Positions 9,621 to 20,141 of a stretch of DNA of 64,000 bases are shown here, piece after piece. Every line of letters begins with the position of its first letter. Positions within the stretch are counted from its first letter, which is position 1. Origin of the DNA: Ophiura sarsii (Eukaryota; Echinodermata; Ophiuroidea; Amphilepidida; Ophiuridae); the NCBI GenBank assembly GCA_035610835.1, contig CM069446.1:1565001-1629000 (forward strand). The letters are read 5' to 3'. A program made the position numbers and the translations under genes. The notes beneath the pieces were generated by a model that worked only from the letters and a program-made list of their open reading frames with translations, did not search any database and had not been told where the DNA came from.

Positions 9621-9879
9621 CCCCTTTTCCTCTATGTGTCTTATCAAGCTGTCCATAAGCCTTTGCAAGTTCCAAAGAGATACACAGACCTCTATAAAGA
9701 TCTTGATGGAGGCAAATCTGCGGATGACCGTCGTATATATGCGGGAATGACGACATATGGGGATGACCGTCGTATATATGCGGGAATGACGACATGTATG
9801 GATGAAGGTGTAGGTAATATTACGCAGACGCTGAAAAAGATGGGATTGTGGGAAGACACGGTACTCATATTTTCAAGCG
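9621..9879 (+). CDS. arylsulfatase B-like, visible exon 4, with a 13-codon duplication
   Basis: The acceptor is CAG at 9618-9620 and the donor GT is at 9880; phase 0 in, phase 1 out. It encodes PLFLYVSYQAVHKPLQVP, with the conserved HKP (His at visible residue 208), then a stretch ending MDEGVGNITQTLKKMGLWED and TVLIFSS, which continues into DNGGQ of exon 5. Bases 9723-9761 and 9762-9800 are a direct 39-bp duplication, so DDRRIYAGMTT occurs twice in frame; relatives have this YAGM helix once. The duplication does not break the frame, but it lengthens a normally fixed segment next to the active site. Confidence 0.93.
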
Positions 9880-9912
9880 GTAAGGAAAAGTATATTTTTG
9901 GAATATTGTTTA

Positions 9913-10276
9913 TAGGTCAATAAATGCATATGTTTTGTTTAGAGAGAAATTAGACAAATCAATGCACGCGCTCTGATGTTGATGTGTGAATAATGGCACG
10001 ACCCCGTAGGGGAGTGCTATAATTGTGAGCATATCAACATTTGCGCAAGTGCATTGATTTTTCTAATTTTCGAGAAACAAACATACGCATGTATTGACCT
10101 AATTCGTACACGACACTATACAAATCAAAATTCACAATTTAAGCATACTTTTGATCTATGTTAAAACGACTAAAAACATGTTAACAAGTTTACTAACACC
10201 CGCAGTGAAAATCAGCGAACCCGCGATTCCTAAACAACGAATCAAAACAAAGTGTGTGGTGAGCGTATTGAACGGC
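9913..10276. repeat. dispersed repeat, copy 2 of a direct pair
   Basis: Same orientation and order of blocks as 5545-5902, starting about 35 bp after the exon 4 donor. Short indels separate the copies. Confidence 0.8.
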
Positions 10277-10789
10277 GCACACGCTGAGTGAATTAGACAA
10301 TTTCAATGTATTCCACATATAATTGTTTCTTGCTTTCTGATTGGTTCGACACAACTAAGAGTGTATGAATTTATTAATTTATTATAATCTATGAAAATAA
10401 CCCTGAACATACTGAAGCATAATACTGGTCTGCTACATTCCATTAACACTCAATCATTTTTTTGTAATGATATAATTGTTGTCATAGCCTATTGAAGGGG
10501 GATTTCCCCCACCCACCCTAAATTTTGCAACCCCCTCTGCACCCCCAAACTTAAATTGTCCCCCCCCCCCTCCACCTTAATCTGATGCTTCCGTCGCCAC
10601 TGATTATTTTCCATAAAATGTCTTCATCAGAGGCATTTGTCAGCTTAAAGATGTCCAAGGCATTTGTCATCTTAACCTTATCCCCACCCCCCCCCCCCAT
10701 GATAAAATACTACTACTTCTAAGCCTATCTTCAAGCACATGTGCAGATGGTTTCGATGACGTTAACAACGAGCCTATATAGTGAACGTG

Positions 10790-10935
10790 GTATACTGCGT
10801 AAACGAGTAGCTGAGGATCGTGGCTTAGTGGGTTGGACGACGGGCCGACATCCGGAGGGTCCCCGTATAGATTCCCGGCCGGCGATTCAGTTGGTGTTTT
10901 CTCGTCCAAAATTATAGATGTTACTTGGCAGAGGA
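10790..10935 (+). repeat. probable tRNA-derived SINE fragment
   Basis: GTGGCTTAGTGGGTTGGACG resembles a tRNA A box and GTATAGATTCCCGGCC a B-box-like segment about 45 bp later. This is followed by 'GTTGGTGTTTTCTCGTCC' and a non-tRNA tail. It is more G+C-rich than its surroundings. It is not a functional tRNA because the stems do not close cleanly. Confidence 0.4.
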
Positions 10936-11454
10936 GCAAAAACTTGGTTTTTGGTCAGATTTTCCTAAGGCAAAAAAAAAAAGTACTACACAAAAACACA
11001 TTTTAAAGAATTTTTTTTAGATTTTTTTAATTTTTTAACAAGCAGATACTACTCAAAAACACGTTTTCATCTTTCTCTATTGTTATGTGCTTCTTTCAAA
11101 AAAAATTGTTTGTTGTTTTTACTTTTCTTTTTTTTTACTTTGGAAAAAAAAATAGCGACCCTAGATTTCCGAAAATTCGGGTTGGTCGGAAAGGGCAAGT
11201 CAACTTTTTTTTTTTGGGGGGGGGGCTAATGGAAGGGTAAAAAGGGGCTATTATACTCCACCACCTCCAAAAGAGTTGGTACCAAAGTGTCATGTGACAT
11301 TCTGAATGAAAAAAGAAGAATAAGAAAGCCAATATTGTACTAGCTGAGAACAATTTGAGTGTTTTACTTAATAATTTTATAATAATGAATGATATTATTA
11401 GAAATGGATGAATTGAATACTTAATTTAATTTTGCTTTGATTATAAATCCACAG

Positions 11455-11704
11455 ATAACGGAGGTCAGGTTGCGTTTGGTGGTAACAACTGGCCTCTAAG
11501 AGGAATGAAGAACACTCTATGGGAGGGTGGAATGCGTGCTGTAGGCTTTGTGACTAGCGCGTTATTGGATGATAACGTGAAGGGTACGGTATATAAGGGA
11601 TTGCTACATGTCACGGATTGGTTTCCTACATTGGTTGTTGGATTGAATGGTGGCGCTGTGTCGGGATTGAATCTAGATGGCTATGATGTATGGAATGCTA
11701 TAAG
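11455..11704 (+). CDS. arylsulfatase B-like, visible exon 5
   Basis: The acceptor is ACAG at 11451-11454 and the donor GT is at 11705; phase 1 in, phase 2 out. With the last base of exon 4 it forms DNGGQ (Asp-Asn, visible residues 283-284, calcium ligands in the family), then [33 protein letters not shown] and the C-domain [13 protein letters not shown]...[10 protein letters not shown]. It is followed at once by an array of partial copies. Confidence 0.93.
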
Positions 11705-11782
11705 GTATGAGTCAGGGAGTGGGGTGGGTTAGATTGGGATGCCGGGCAATTGACTGTAAACCATCACCGATTCATACAGTTA

Positions 11783-13280
11783 TGGGAGGGTGGAATGCGT
11801 GCTGTAGGCTTTGTGACTAGCGCGTTATTGGACAATAGCGTACAGGGTACGGTATATAAGGGATTACTACATGTCACGGATTGGTTTCCAACATTGGTTA
11901 ATGGATTGAATGGTGGCGCTGTGTCGGGATTGAATCTAGATGGCTATGATGTATGGAATGCTATAAGGTAGGAGTCAGGGAGAGGTATGGGAGGGTGGAA
12001 TGCGTGCTGTAGGCTTTGTGACTAGCGCATTATTGGATGATAGCGTACAGGGACGGTATATAAGGGATTGCTACATGTCACGGATTGGTTTCCTACATTG
12101 GTTGGTGGATTGAATGGTGGCGCTGTGTCGGGATTGGGTCTAGATGGATATGATGTATGGAATGCTATAAGGTACGAGTCTGGGAGAGGTATGGGATGGG
12201 TGGGATGGATGGCATACAAGGACCGTAAACCCTCACCGATTCAATCAGTTATCCCTGTCCTACATTGGTTGATGGATTGAATGGTGGCGCTGTGTCGGGA
12301 TTGGGTCTAGATGGATATGATGTATGGAATGCTATAAGGTAGGAGTCTGGGAGAGATATGGGAGGGTGGAATGCGTGCTGTAGGTTTTGTGACTAGCGCA
12401 TTATTGGATGATAACGTGAAGGGTACGGTATATTAGGGATTGCTACATGTCACGGATTGGTTTCCTACATTGGTTGATGGATTGAATGGTGGCGCTGTGT
12501 CGGGATTGAAGCTAGATGGATATGATGTATGGAATGCTATAAGGTAGGAGTCTGGGAGTGGGATTGGATGGGTGGAATGCGTGCTGTAGGTTTTGTGACT
12601 AGCGCGTTATTGGATGATAACGTGAAGGGTACGGTATATAAGGGATTGCTACATGTCACAGATTGGTTTCCTACATTGGTTAATGGATTGAATGGTGGTG
12701 CTGTGTCGGGATTGAATCTAGATGGCTATGATGTATGGAATGCTATAAGGTAGGAGAGTGGGATGGGATGAAGAACACTCTATGGGAGGGTGGAATGCGT
12801 GCTGTAGGCTTTGTGACAAGTGCATTATTGGACGATAACGTGAAGGGTACGGTATATAAGGGATTGCTACATGTCACAGATTGGTTTCCAACATTGGTTA
12901 ATGGATTGAATGGTGGCGCTGTGTCGGGATTGAAGCTAGATGGATATGATGTATGGAATGCTATAAGGTAGGAGTCAGGGAGTGGGATGGGAGGGATTGG
13001 GATGCCTGCCGAAAGAATGTAAACCATCACCGATTCATACATTTATCCCTGATGGAATGGCAGTGTTGTGTATCTAGATTGAATCTAGGTGGCTACAATG
13101 GGATTCTATATGGTACAAGTCTGGGAGAGGTATGGGATGGGTGGGATGCCGGGCAAATGACTGTAAACCATCACCGATTCATACAGTTATCCCTGTCCTA
13201 CATTGGTTAATGGATTGAATGGTGGTGATGTGTCTGGATTGAATCTAGATGGCTATGATGTATGGAAGGAATGCTATAAG
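11783..13280 (+). repeat. array of partial copies of sulfatase exon 5 (3' part plus donor)
   Basis: Copies of the TGGGAGGG...GCTATAAGGTAGGAG block lie at 11783-11967, 11988-12171, 12259-12338 (short), 12359-12543, 12567-12749, 12768-12967, 13029-13118 (degenerate) and about 13195-13280 (short). Most keep [14 protein letters not shown]...DWFPTLV...[10 protein letters not shown] open. The copy at 11988 has a 1-nt deletion and the copy at 12359 an in-frame TAG. All keep the splice donor, none has the DNGGQ start. They are non-coding intronic duplicates under present reading. Confidence 0.94.
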
Positions 13281-13408
13281 GTAGGAGTCTTGGAGAGGGG
13301 TGTGATGGGGTGGGAGGACCGGGTACGACACAGCATTGTTATACATCACCAACTCATATCCTACATTGGATAGGGGATGCAATCTTGCTGCTGTACCAAG
13401 ATTGGGAG

Positions 13409-13505
13409 TAATTCTGTTATACCCTTCACAGGGGTATTCATAGTGCATGATTTTTAAGAACAACGCATACTAACCGATGTTGGTGTGAAGGGTATAACAG
13501 AATTA
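13409..13505. mobile_element. 97-bp MITE, TAATTCTGTTATACCC ends, copy 2
   Basis: Near-identical to 4440-4535, with inverted ends TAATTCTGTTATACCCTTCA and its complement. Inserted just past the exon 5 array. Confidence 0.85.
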
Positions 13506-13639
13506 TGCCCAAGATTGGATTAAGATGGCTATGTATTGGGTGCTGTTAGGTTATAAATACAATTTTGTCAAGGGGTAGGGGGTGGGGAGATTGATATTAT
13601 ATCTTGAAATTCCTGAAGGCCACTTCCTCTGATACTCAT

Positions 13640-13905
13640 AAATGATAAGAGTGAAAAATAAGGTTGCCGCACAGACCTGACAGTTTATTTTCACTCTTTA
13701 AACCATGATTTTGAAGTAATTAGGAATTGTATTGCTCTGATACTCGAAATGTATTTATGATTTATGATCAGAAATGTAAATCTGCAAAAAAATCTACTTT
13801 ATAAACAAAATCATGAATATATAGAGGGCGCCCCCTGGAAAAGATCACATAATATGACCAAGGAGTTATTATATTAACTATGATAACTCCTTGATATGAC
13901 TTTAA
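13640..13905. mobile_element. half copy of TTAA foldback MITE (family A) with a 35-bp hairpin insertion
   Basis: From GACAGTTTATTTTCACTCT to GATCACATAATATGAC the sequence matches the right arm of family A (3132-3504). Inside its terminal part a 35-bp perfect hairpin (13859-13893) is flanked by ATATGAC on both sides. Confidence 0.75.
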
Positions 13906-14026
13906 TACATATCTCCTCTCCCATTTCCCATTATCAGACATATTCCTATACCTAGACAATTAATGTAACCCCAACCCACGCTAAAAGAAATCATTAATAT
14001 CGTCTTTTTATTTTACACACCTACAG

Positions 14027-14211
14027 GATGGGATCAAAATCCCCTCGCACAGAAATATTACACAACATTGACCCTCTCATAGTGCTGCCAAAATACATCA
14101 CTGATAAGGCTGGTTTCTATGACGATGGTCTTCCTCATAATGCTAAATTCAATGCATCAATCAGAGCTGCAGTACGAGTTGGAGATTGGAAATTATTAAC
14201 GGGTGATCCAG
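14027..14211 (+). CDS. arylsulfatase B-like, visible exon 6
   Basis: The acceptor is ACAG at 14023-14026 and the donor GT is at 14212; phase 2 in, phase 1 out. It encodes [17 protein letters not shown], the family's conserved SPR-x-E-hLHNIDP block, then [18 protein letters not shown], the C-terminal beta-sheet region with the usual R-x-GDWKL motif. The joint with exon 5 reads [11 protein letters not shown]. Confidence 0.93.
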
Positions 14212-15473
14212 GTAGGAAAATCTTGACAATCAAATTAAGGCCAAGTATAAAATTAAAGCAGTTTCTCCTCCCCTTGCTCATCCATTTTCAGGAATTCTGT
14301 AATGTTCTTTTTCCCCCCTTTATTTCTTCCATAACATTTTTGTTAAAATATCTAAAAAGCTGGCATTAAAGGTAATAGATTAACTAGCCCAATGAGCATT
14401 TTAAAGCAGTTTTTATGCCCCCCCCCCCCCCCCCCCCCACCCGAACAATGAAATAACAAGATTTTACAAAGGCCTCATCTTCTTCAAGTTATGCAACCAA
14501 TCAGGCAATGGTGGTAATGGTGATTTAGCATTGTTATTAAAAATATATAAAAATTCCCTCATCCTCCTTTTTTCCAAACTAGTTTTTATTGTTATTTGGC
14601 CTAATGATTTATCTTTATCTATCTTGGGAACAGTTTTGAAATTATAAACTTTTTTTCTCTTTTCAAAGTGTTCGGTATGAAAGAAAAAAGAGCTGGTGTT
14701 AGAAGAAAAAAATGGTTTTAAAATGTTAACCCAGGTCAGAAATTAGACCTGGTCTAAACGATAGTTGGTCCCTGGTTAGTCTTAAAAAAGGAACCCATTC
14801 TATCCCTCTTGTATTTAAAACTATCTTAAAAACCTCACCCATTTGATATGATATTAATTTGCATAACTTAATATCATGCTCTTATAACAGCGGTGTGTGG
14901 CTACCAAAATCAGACCTTTTTTGAAGGACTACTTTTCAGGTTTAACGTTAGATCCTAGTTTACCTATGCCACTGTCTCAGTTAATTATAAGCTTTGTTTG
15001 TAGATGGAAAAGACACGTTATCGCCTGGGGGCACTGTCATTGGAAAGGGGTATAGATATGTGCTGTTTTGAAGACCCCCTTTTTCACCCTCTTCTGATAG
15101 CTCTTAAGACCCCCTTTTGAGCCAGCATCAGCTCTTAAGACCCCCATTTTATTTTATTTTAAATGAAAAATGTGCGATCTAAAACCCAAATTGTTTGCAA
15201 ATTTGCGTTCTTACTGATCAAATTTGAAAAACAAACCAGTTCTTAAGACTTACTTTTTTTGAGAAAATCAGTTCTTAAGACCCTATTTTCGTCATAAAAT
15301 TCTCTCATTTCAAGCCCCCTTGGGCGGCACACCCCTATCAAAAAATAAGTTGAGTCCCCCCCCCCCGGATTATCGCACTGCCATTTTCAATTTGTGTGTG
15401 GATTTTTGTAGCCCTTAATTTTATGTGTATATGTGGATTACCATAAGCTATCATACCTTTTAGTCAGATAACA
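14212..15473. other. intron: C-tract and 'TTCTTAAGACCC' repeat region, no gene seen
   Basis: There is a 21-base C-run at 14418-14438 and A+T-rich sequence to about 15000. From 15070 to 15300 the word (G/T)TCTTAAGACCC recurs about five times between GGCACTGTCATTGG (left) and GGGCGGCACACCCCTATCA (right), probably a small repetitive element. No open frame resembles a protein. Confidence 0.5.
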
Positions 15474-15691
15474 TTAACCCCCTGGGCACTACCGGCCTAT
15501 TACAGTGGTTATGATTGGTGTATTGCAAGATATACTCATTTGAATAGCCAATTAAAATGCAGCTTGTAAAATATTTCACTCCCATCTTTATCAGGGATAC
15601 AATTATTCCAACACTGTCTCTGATTGGTGCAATCAATTATGTATCTATCTTTCTGACCAATCGGCCGGTAGTTCTCAGATCAGGGGGTTAA
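15474..15691. mobile_element. TTAA-flanked MITE (family C), copy 1
   Basis: The ends are TTAACCCCCTGGGCACTACC and GCCGGTAGTTCTCAGATCAG followed by GGGGTTAA, with TTAA at both tips, 218 bp. An inverted copy is at 50141-50355. The right tip is only 28 bp from the exon 7 acceptor. Confidence 0.9.
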
Positions 15692-15719
15692 GTGTATCCT
15701 TTCTGTTGCATCCATACAG

Positions 15720-15991
15720 GTGACCGACGTTGGGTACCACCGCCAGGCAGCTCCAATAACATCCATATACCAACAGTAACTGAATCAACCAGTAAACATT
15801 TATGGCTATTTAACATTGCAGAGGACCCTAATGAAATAAGAGACTTGTCTCAATCTCATCCTGATATTGTTAAACAGTTATATCATAGATTGAGCGATTA
15901 CAGTGCTACGGCTGTAAGGCCATTATGGCCTGATCCAGACTGGAAGGCGGATCCTACGTTACATAACAGGACATGGAGTAACTGGGAATAA
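15720..15991 (+). CDS. arylsulfatase B-like, last exon with stop
   Basis: The acceptor is CAG at 15717-15719; the exon enters in phase 1 and ends at TAA 15989-15991. It encodes GDRRWVPPPGSSN, then HLWLFNIAEDPNEIRDLSQS (the conserved L-F-N-I-x-x-D-P-x-E motif of sulfatase C-termini), then YHRLSDYSATAVRPLWP and a short end rich in Trp and Asp (DPDWKADPTLHNRTWSNWE). The 3' untranslated end and poly(A) site could not be placed; nothing coding is seen downstream to 16.4 kb. Confidence 0.94.
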
Positions 15992-16456
15992 CTGTATTGA
16001 TATTGCATACAAAGAATGGTTTTTAAACTGTTTGCGCTTGGCTTTTCAACATGGACATCAGTTATTAATTGTGTTGAAAAGCCCCGCAAAAATGACATCA
16101 AACTTATCTCACTCTTTGAAACATAGCTTCTTTAACAGTAACAATTTGTTGCAGACAAATCAAATACCCCAATTTATAGAGATGTCTGAACAACTTTATC
16201 ATTTAATGTTTAAGGTTGAGGCTACTTTTGAATATATTTATTTTCCTGTAAGTTACTTTTGAGCACTGAATGTGTTCAAAAAGGTTATTGACCAAATTGT
16301 ACATCATCAACTAGGATTTTGAATATTTATTCCAAGTAAAAAAATATAAAAGTTTCGCGTCCACGCCCGCTTCCTTTTTTTGAGGCCGCATGGATTTATT
16401 TATTATTAAAAAAACCAATTTTTTCGAAGTCCATCCTACTATAAATCTGGAAACGG

Positions 16457-16555
16457 TGTGTGTTTGTTTGTTGGGGTGTTTGTTTGTTGGGGTGTTTGTT
16501 TGTTGGGGTGTTTGTTTGTTGGGGTGTTTGTTTGTTGGGGTGTTTGTTTGTGTGT
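16457..16555. repeat. 16-bp tandem repeat (GTTTGTTTGTTGGGGT)
   Basis: Six or so copies of a T/G-only 16-bp unit. Strong purine/pyrimidine strand asymmetry. The apparent ORF here is repeat-derived. Confidence 0.9.
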
Positions 16556-16894
16556 TTGTTTATTTGTTATCCTTATTTCTCCGTTAGTTGTGATCAAAGT
16601 GGCGCCTAATTTGCATGAAGGATAGAGGAAATACGGGAAGGGTGTTAAAGTTTATTTCAGTGAAATTGGTTAACAATTGGCTCCAAAAACAGCAAAAAAC
16701 CTCTCAGATTTGGCTCATAAATGCCACTAGAATTGAACAACATTGTGAGTTGCACGTACTACACAGCGTAATCTTATCGTGGTAACACGTCGCATGCATG
16801 TTTGCGCAAGGGCTCACTGCCGCGGCACACACACTCCTACACATGGCGCAGAAGCCACACAGGAATAGGCCTGTTGGTAGGGATATTTGGTGTC

Positions 16895-17400
16895 ATGTTG
16901 GGGGGGGGGGGGGGGGGCGGGGGTGGTGTCAAACCATGGGAAATGGGTTAATGAAGCAACCTGCTTTCTTTACTTTAAGTTGGCATGCCAAACAATCTAA
17001 GGGACCGAGGATTAATGAAGTAGCCACGGGAAATGGTTTAGGGAGGGGTTGTGATTATAAATCAACCTGGTTTGGGTGGTGTATGGGGAGGGTAAAACCA
17101 CGGGAAATGTTTCTGAAATGGTTAGGAGGGTTATGATTATAAATCCACCTGGTTGGTGTAGTTGCAGGTGGGGGGGGGGGGGGGCGGGCGGTTGCAAGGG
17201 GTCATGTGGTTTTAAAAGTACCGAGTTGATGCGGTTTGAGAGATAGGGGCTAATAAAGTAGCCACGGTAAATGGTTTAGGACTGGATATGGTTATATAAA
17301 TCAACCTGATTGAGGGGGGGGGGGGGGTTGTAGGGGTTTATAATGCCTTTAGGAAGGATATGGTTATTAATCAACCTGGTTTTGGGGGGTTTCAGAGGTA
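16895..17400. repeat. degenerate G-rich minisatellite
   Basis: Blocks of CCACGGGAAATGGTTTA(G), GATTATAAATCAACCTGGTT and long G-runs (16899-16917, 17169-17183, 17316-17328) alternate at roughly 100-120 bp. Units are poorly conserved; no gene. Confidence 0.75.
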
Positions 17401-17410
17401 GGTAATGTGT

Positions 17411-18280
17411 CATAACCATCTAGCGGGGACCCAAGCGTAGCAAGGGTACGCCCCTAGATGACCCATATTTGTCCCCAAATAATTCACATGATACCCCATT
17501 ACCCACACCATAGCTATGGTAATTATAAATTAAGATCCTAAATTACTAAGTACATTTGTAAATAATATTCTGATTGAAAGTGTGGCGTTTTCAGTGTAAA
17601 AAATACCATTTATTTTCAAAAGTAACAACAGTTAACTAGATTCAGTAAACTATGTATATACGTTGTGCTTATTATATGACAATAGAAGTGTTGCCTGTAA
17701 CATGATGCACCATTAAAAAGATTCATAAATGTTTGTATACATTATTTCAATTTTTTAAAATTAATTTGTTATTTCATGGCAAAAAAATTATTATAACTTT
17801 TTTCTTTTGCATGTGATCTGGTAAAAAAAGATGTTTCATGTATTGTATGTATGGTGGAAATAATAACACATGGGTTTTGAATGCATTTTAAATTCTGCAA
17901 TACACATATTTACCATTTCGCATTAACACATCTAAGGCATTTCAGACATGAATTTGCAAATGTATTTTTATTATTATTTTTTTGTTTTATCTTGTATTCA
18001 GGCAACACTTCTCTTCCCATATTAAATGATATTTTACTGAATTTAGGTATTTTCAAGTGTTAAATAATATATGCTATATTATATGTAGACTTCACCTAGC
18101 CCCTATCGGACGTCGGAACTCTGTCCATTTTTTCTAGGAAAGATGTATTTTAAAGGGTACTACCACATGGACCATGTCGTTTCTTCATACATATTACCGA
18201 GACTTTCTTGGTTTCTTTACTTATAATTATATATTTTTATTATGTAGACTTGATCTGTGGCTTCTGTTGTAACTTTTATA
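17411..18280. other. A+T-rich stretch, no gene seen
   Basis: Non-repetitive by eye, with only short open frames. Possible distal 3' untranslated or intergenic DNA of the sulfatase gene, but no evidence for either. Confidence 0.4.
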
Positions 18281-19010
18281 GACCTGGTCTTGAAGAATAG
18301 TCCTCCTAGCAAGGCTCCTTTATGCTTTAGATTAGTTCATTCTATATCATTAATGGACTTTGTTTTATAGGGGAAATATGTGTTAGTACAGTGTTAACCT
18401 TTATTAGCCTAAACAGGGGGTGTTTCTATAAGGTGACCCCATTTCTGACACACTTTTTTGTTTGGGATTTAAGGATTTTCAGTCAATAAAAAAGACTTGT
18501 TTAAAAATTATTTGTCAGATTGATAGATTGATATATTATTGATCGATTGATGGATTGATATATTATTGATCGATTGATATATTGATATATTGATAGATAG
18601 ATAGATAGATAGAGATTGATAGATAGATATATTATTGATATATTGATAGAAAGATAGATCGATAGATAGATATCGACCTATCAATCTATCTATCAATTTA
18701 TCTCTCTATCTATCTATCAATATATCAATCTATCAATATATCTATCAATCGATCAATCTATTAATCTGACGAATAATTTTTAAACAAGTCTTTTAATCAA
18801 TCTATCAATCTATCACTCTTTTTTTTTTATTAACTTAAAATCCTTAAATCACGGGGAAAAAAGTATGTCAGGGGTGTCAGCAATAAGAGTCACCTTATGG
18901 AAACACCCCTCAACAGGTTAGTCCAATTTCTTTTGGACTTGGGCGTATACAAGGGATATAAGAGAATAAAAGGGGTCCTTCTAGAAGGACAATTCTTCAA
19001 TAGACCAGGG
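18281..19010. mobile_element. 730-bp imperfect palindrome with a GATA/TATC core
   Basis: The outer arms GACCTGGTCTTGAAGAATAG and CAATTCTTCAATAGACCAGG are inverted. Further in, GGGTGTTTC.ATAAGGTGA pairs with TCACCTTATGGAAACACCCC, and GACTTGTTTAAAAATTATT with AATAATTTTTAAACAAGTC. The core (18520-18770) is GATA-type microsatellite on the left arm and its complement TATC on the right. A large foldback element is the simplest reading. Confidence 0.7.
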
Positions 19011-19575
19011 ATAAAATTAGACCCAATCTAATTAGGGTTAAACACTTGTGTCATTCATCATAGGATTAACAGTGGGAAGTGGTGCTGTGTTAAAACATAG
19101 ATCCTTGATCTATGGTTAAACCTGATGTTAAAACCAATATATAGTAGAGACTGTTTTTAATTTACAAAGCAAAGCGACAATCGTTTATATCATGCAGATC
19201 TCATTTGTAATATTATAGATACAGTACACCAGTTCTTTAGACAATGGCAATCATTTTCAAATCCTTCAGGACCCAAGCGTGTATGTGCATGAGGAAGACG
19301 TCGATGCCCTATGTATCTACATTATAAACATGACTTTATTTTTTTCTCATTCTAATTTAGATTATTGTTTTTTCAATCTTTTATCATAAAATAAGGCATT
19401 TTGTTAGATTTATTTTAATCAAACAACAAATTCCCACCTTTATAAAATCAGCGAATCCAGTGAGCTGTTTACCAACTTCCTGCTTTGAATTAGTCACGGT
19501 TTTAGCACACACACACATGGCAACGCTGCATTATATGCACACACACACGCCGGCGACTTTGTGTAGGGCACGCTA

Positions 19576-19850
19576 AGGCCTACAAAAAATGGTTTGATTG
19601 GCCTAACATGACAAAAACAAATAGGGTAGGTCGGTCGGGATTTTTAAATTTTTTTAAATCACCTGCTTTGGGGACTTAAAATAGCCGAAAATGAAAGCAA
19701 ACAGTCAGAAACTTTAATACTTTGTTCAATTACATTTTTTTTTAATTCTTTTTTTTTTCCTCCCTCAAAATAATAAAAATTATTCAGGGTCGGCGATGTA
19801 TTTGGGGTCGGTCGGGTTAGGCCAATCAAACTTCTTCTTTTTTTAGGCCT
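19576..19850. mobile_element. inverted-repeat MITE with AGGCCTA ends
   Basis: The left end AGGCCTACAAAAAATGG plus TTTGATTGGCCTAAC is inverted against GTTAGGCCAATCAAAC...TTTTTTTAGGCCT. The interior holds GGTCGGTCGGG words shared with the repeats at 7200-7560 and 22725-23047. Confidence 0.7.
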
Positions 19851-20141
19851 ACGTGATGATCATACGCACTGAAGGTATTATTCAAATGAAAAGCCCCACC
19901 CTACCATTGTTTCATCTTTTATAATGTGGTTCGGAAGTCACGTAGAAATGGTAGTCCCGTGCATCGGAAGAGCTATCCCCGAGCACATTAAAAAGGTCAG
20001 ACTCCTTCGTAAAGAGTATTTATTTATTTTATTTATTTATTATTTATTCATGGTATACAAATGCCAGCAAAACAGCGTAGCTGATAACACTGGCTTACAA
20101 GTTACATATCATACAAAGTAAAAATATAGAAAATATATATA

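Noticed and set aside
11783..12967. Exon 5 copies as mutually exclusive alternative exons
   Set aside because: None has the DNGGQ start or an acceptor in the phase left by exon 4; one is frameshifted and one has a stop.
16390..16587. Cys/Val/Phe-rich 65-residue frame
   Set aside because: Produced by the 16-bp TTTGTTGGGG repeat.
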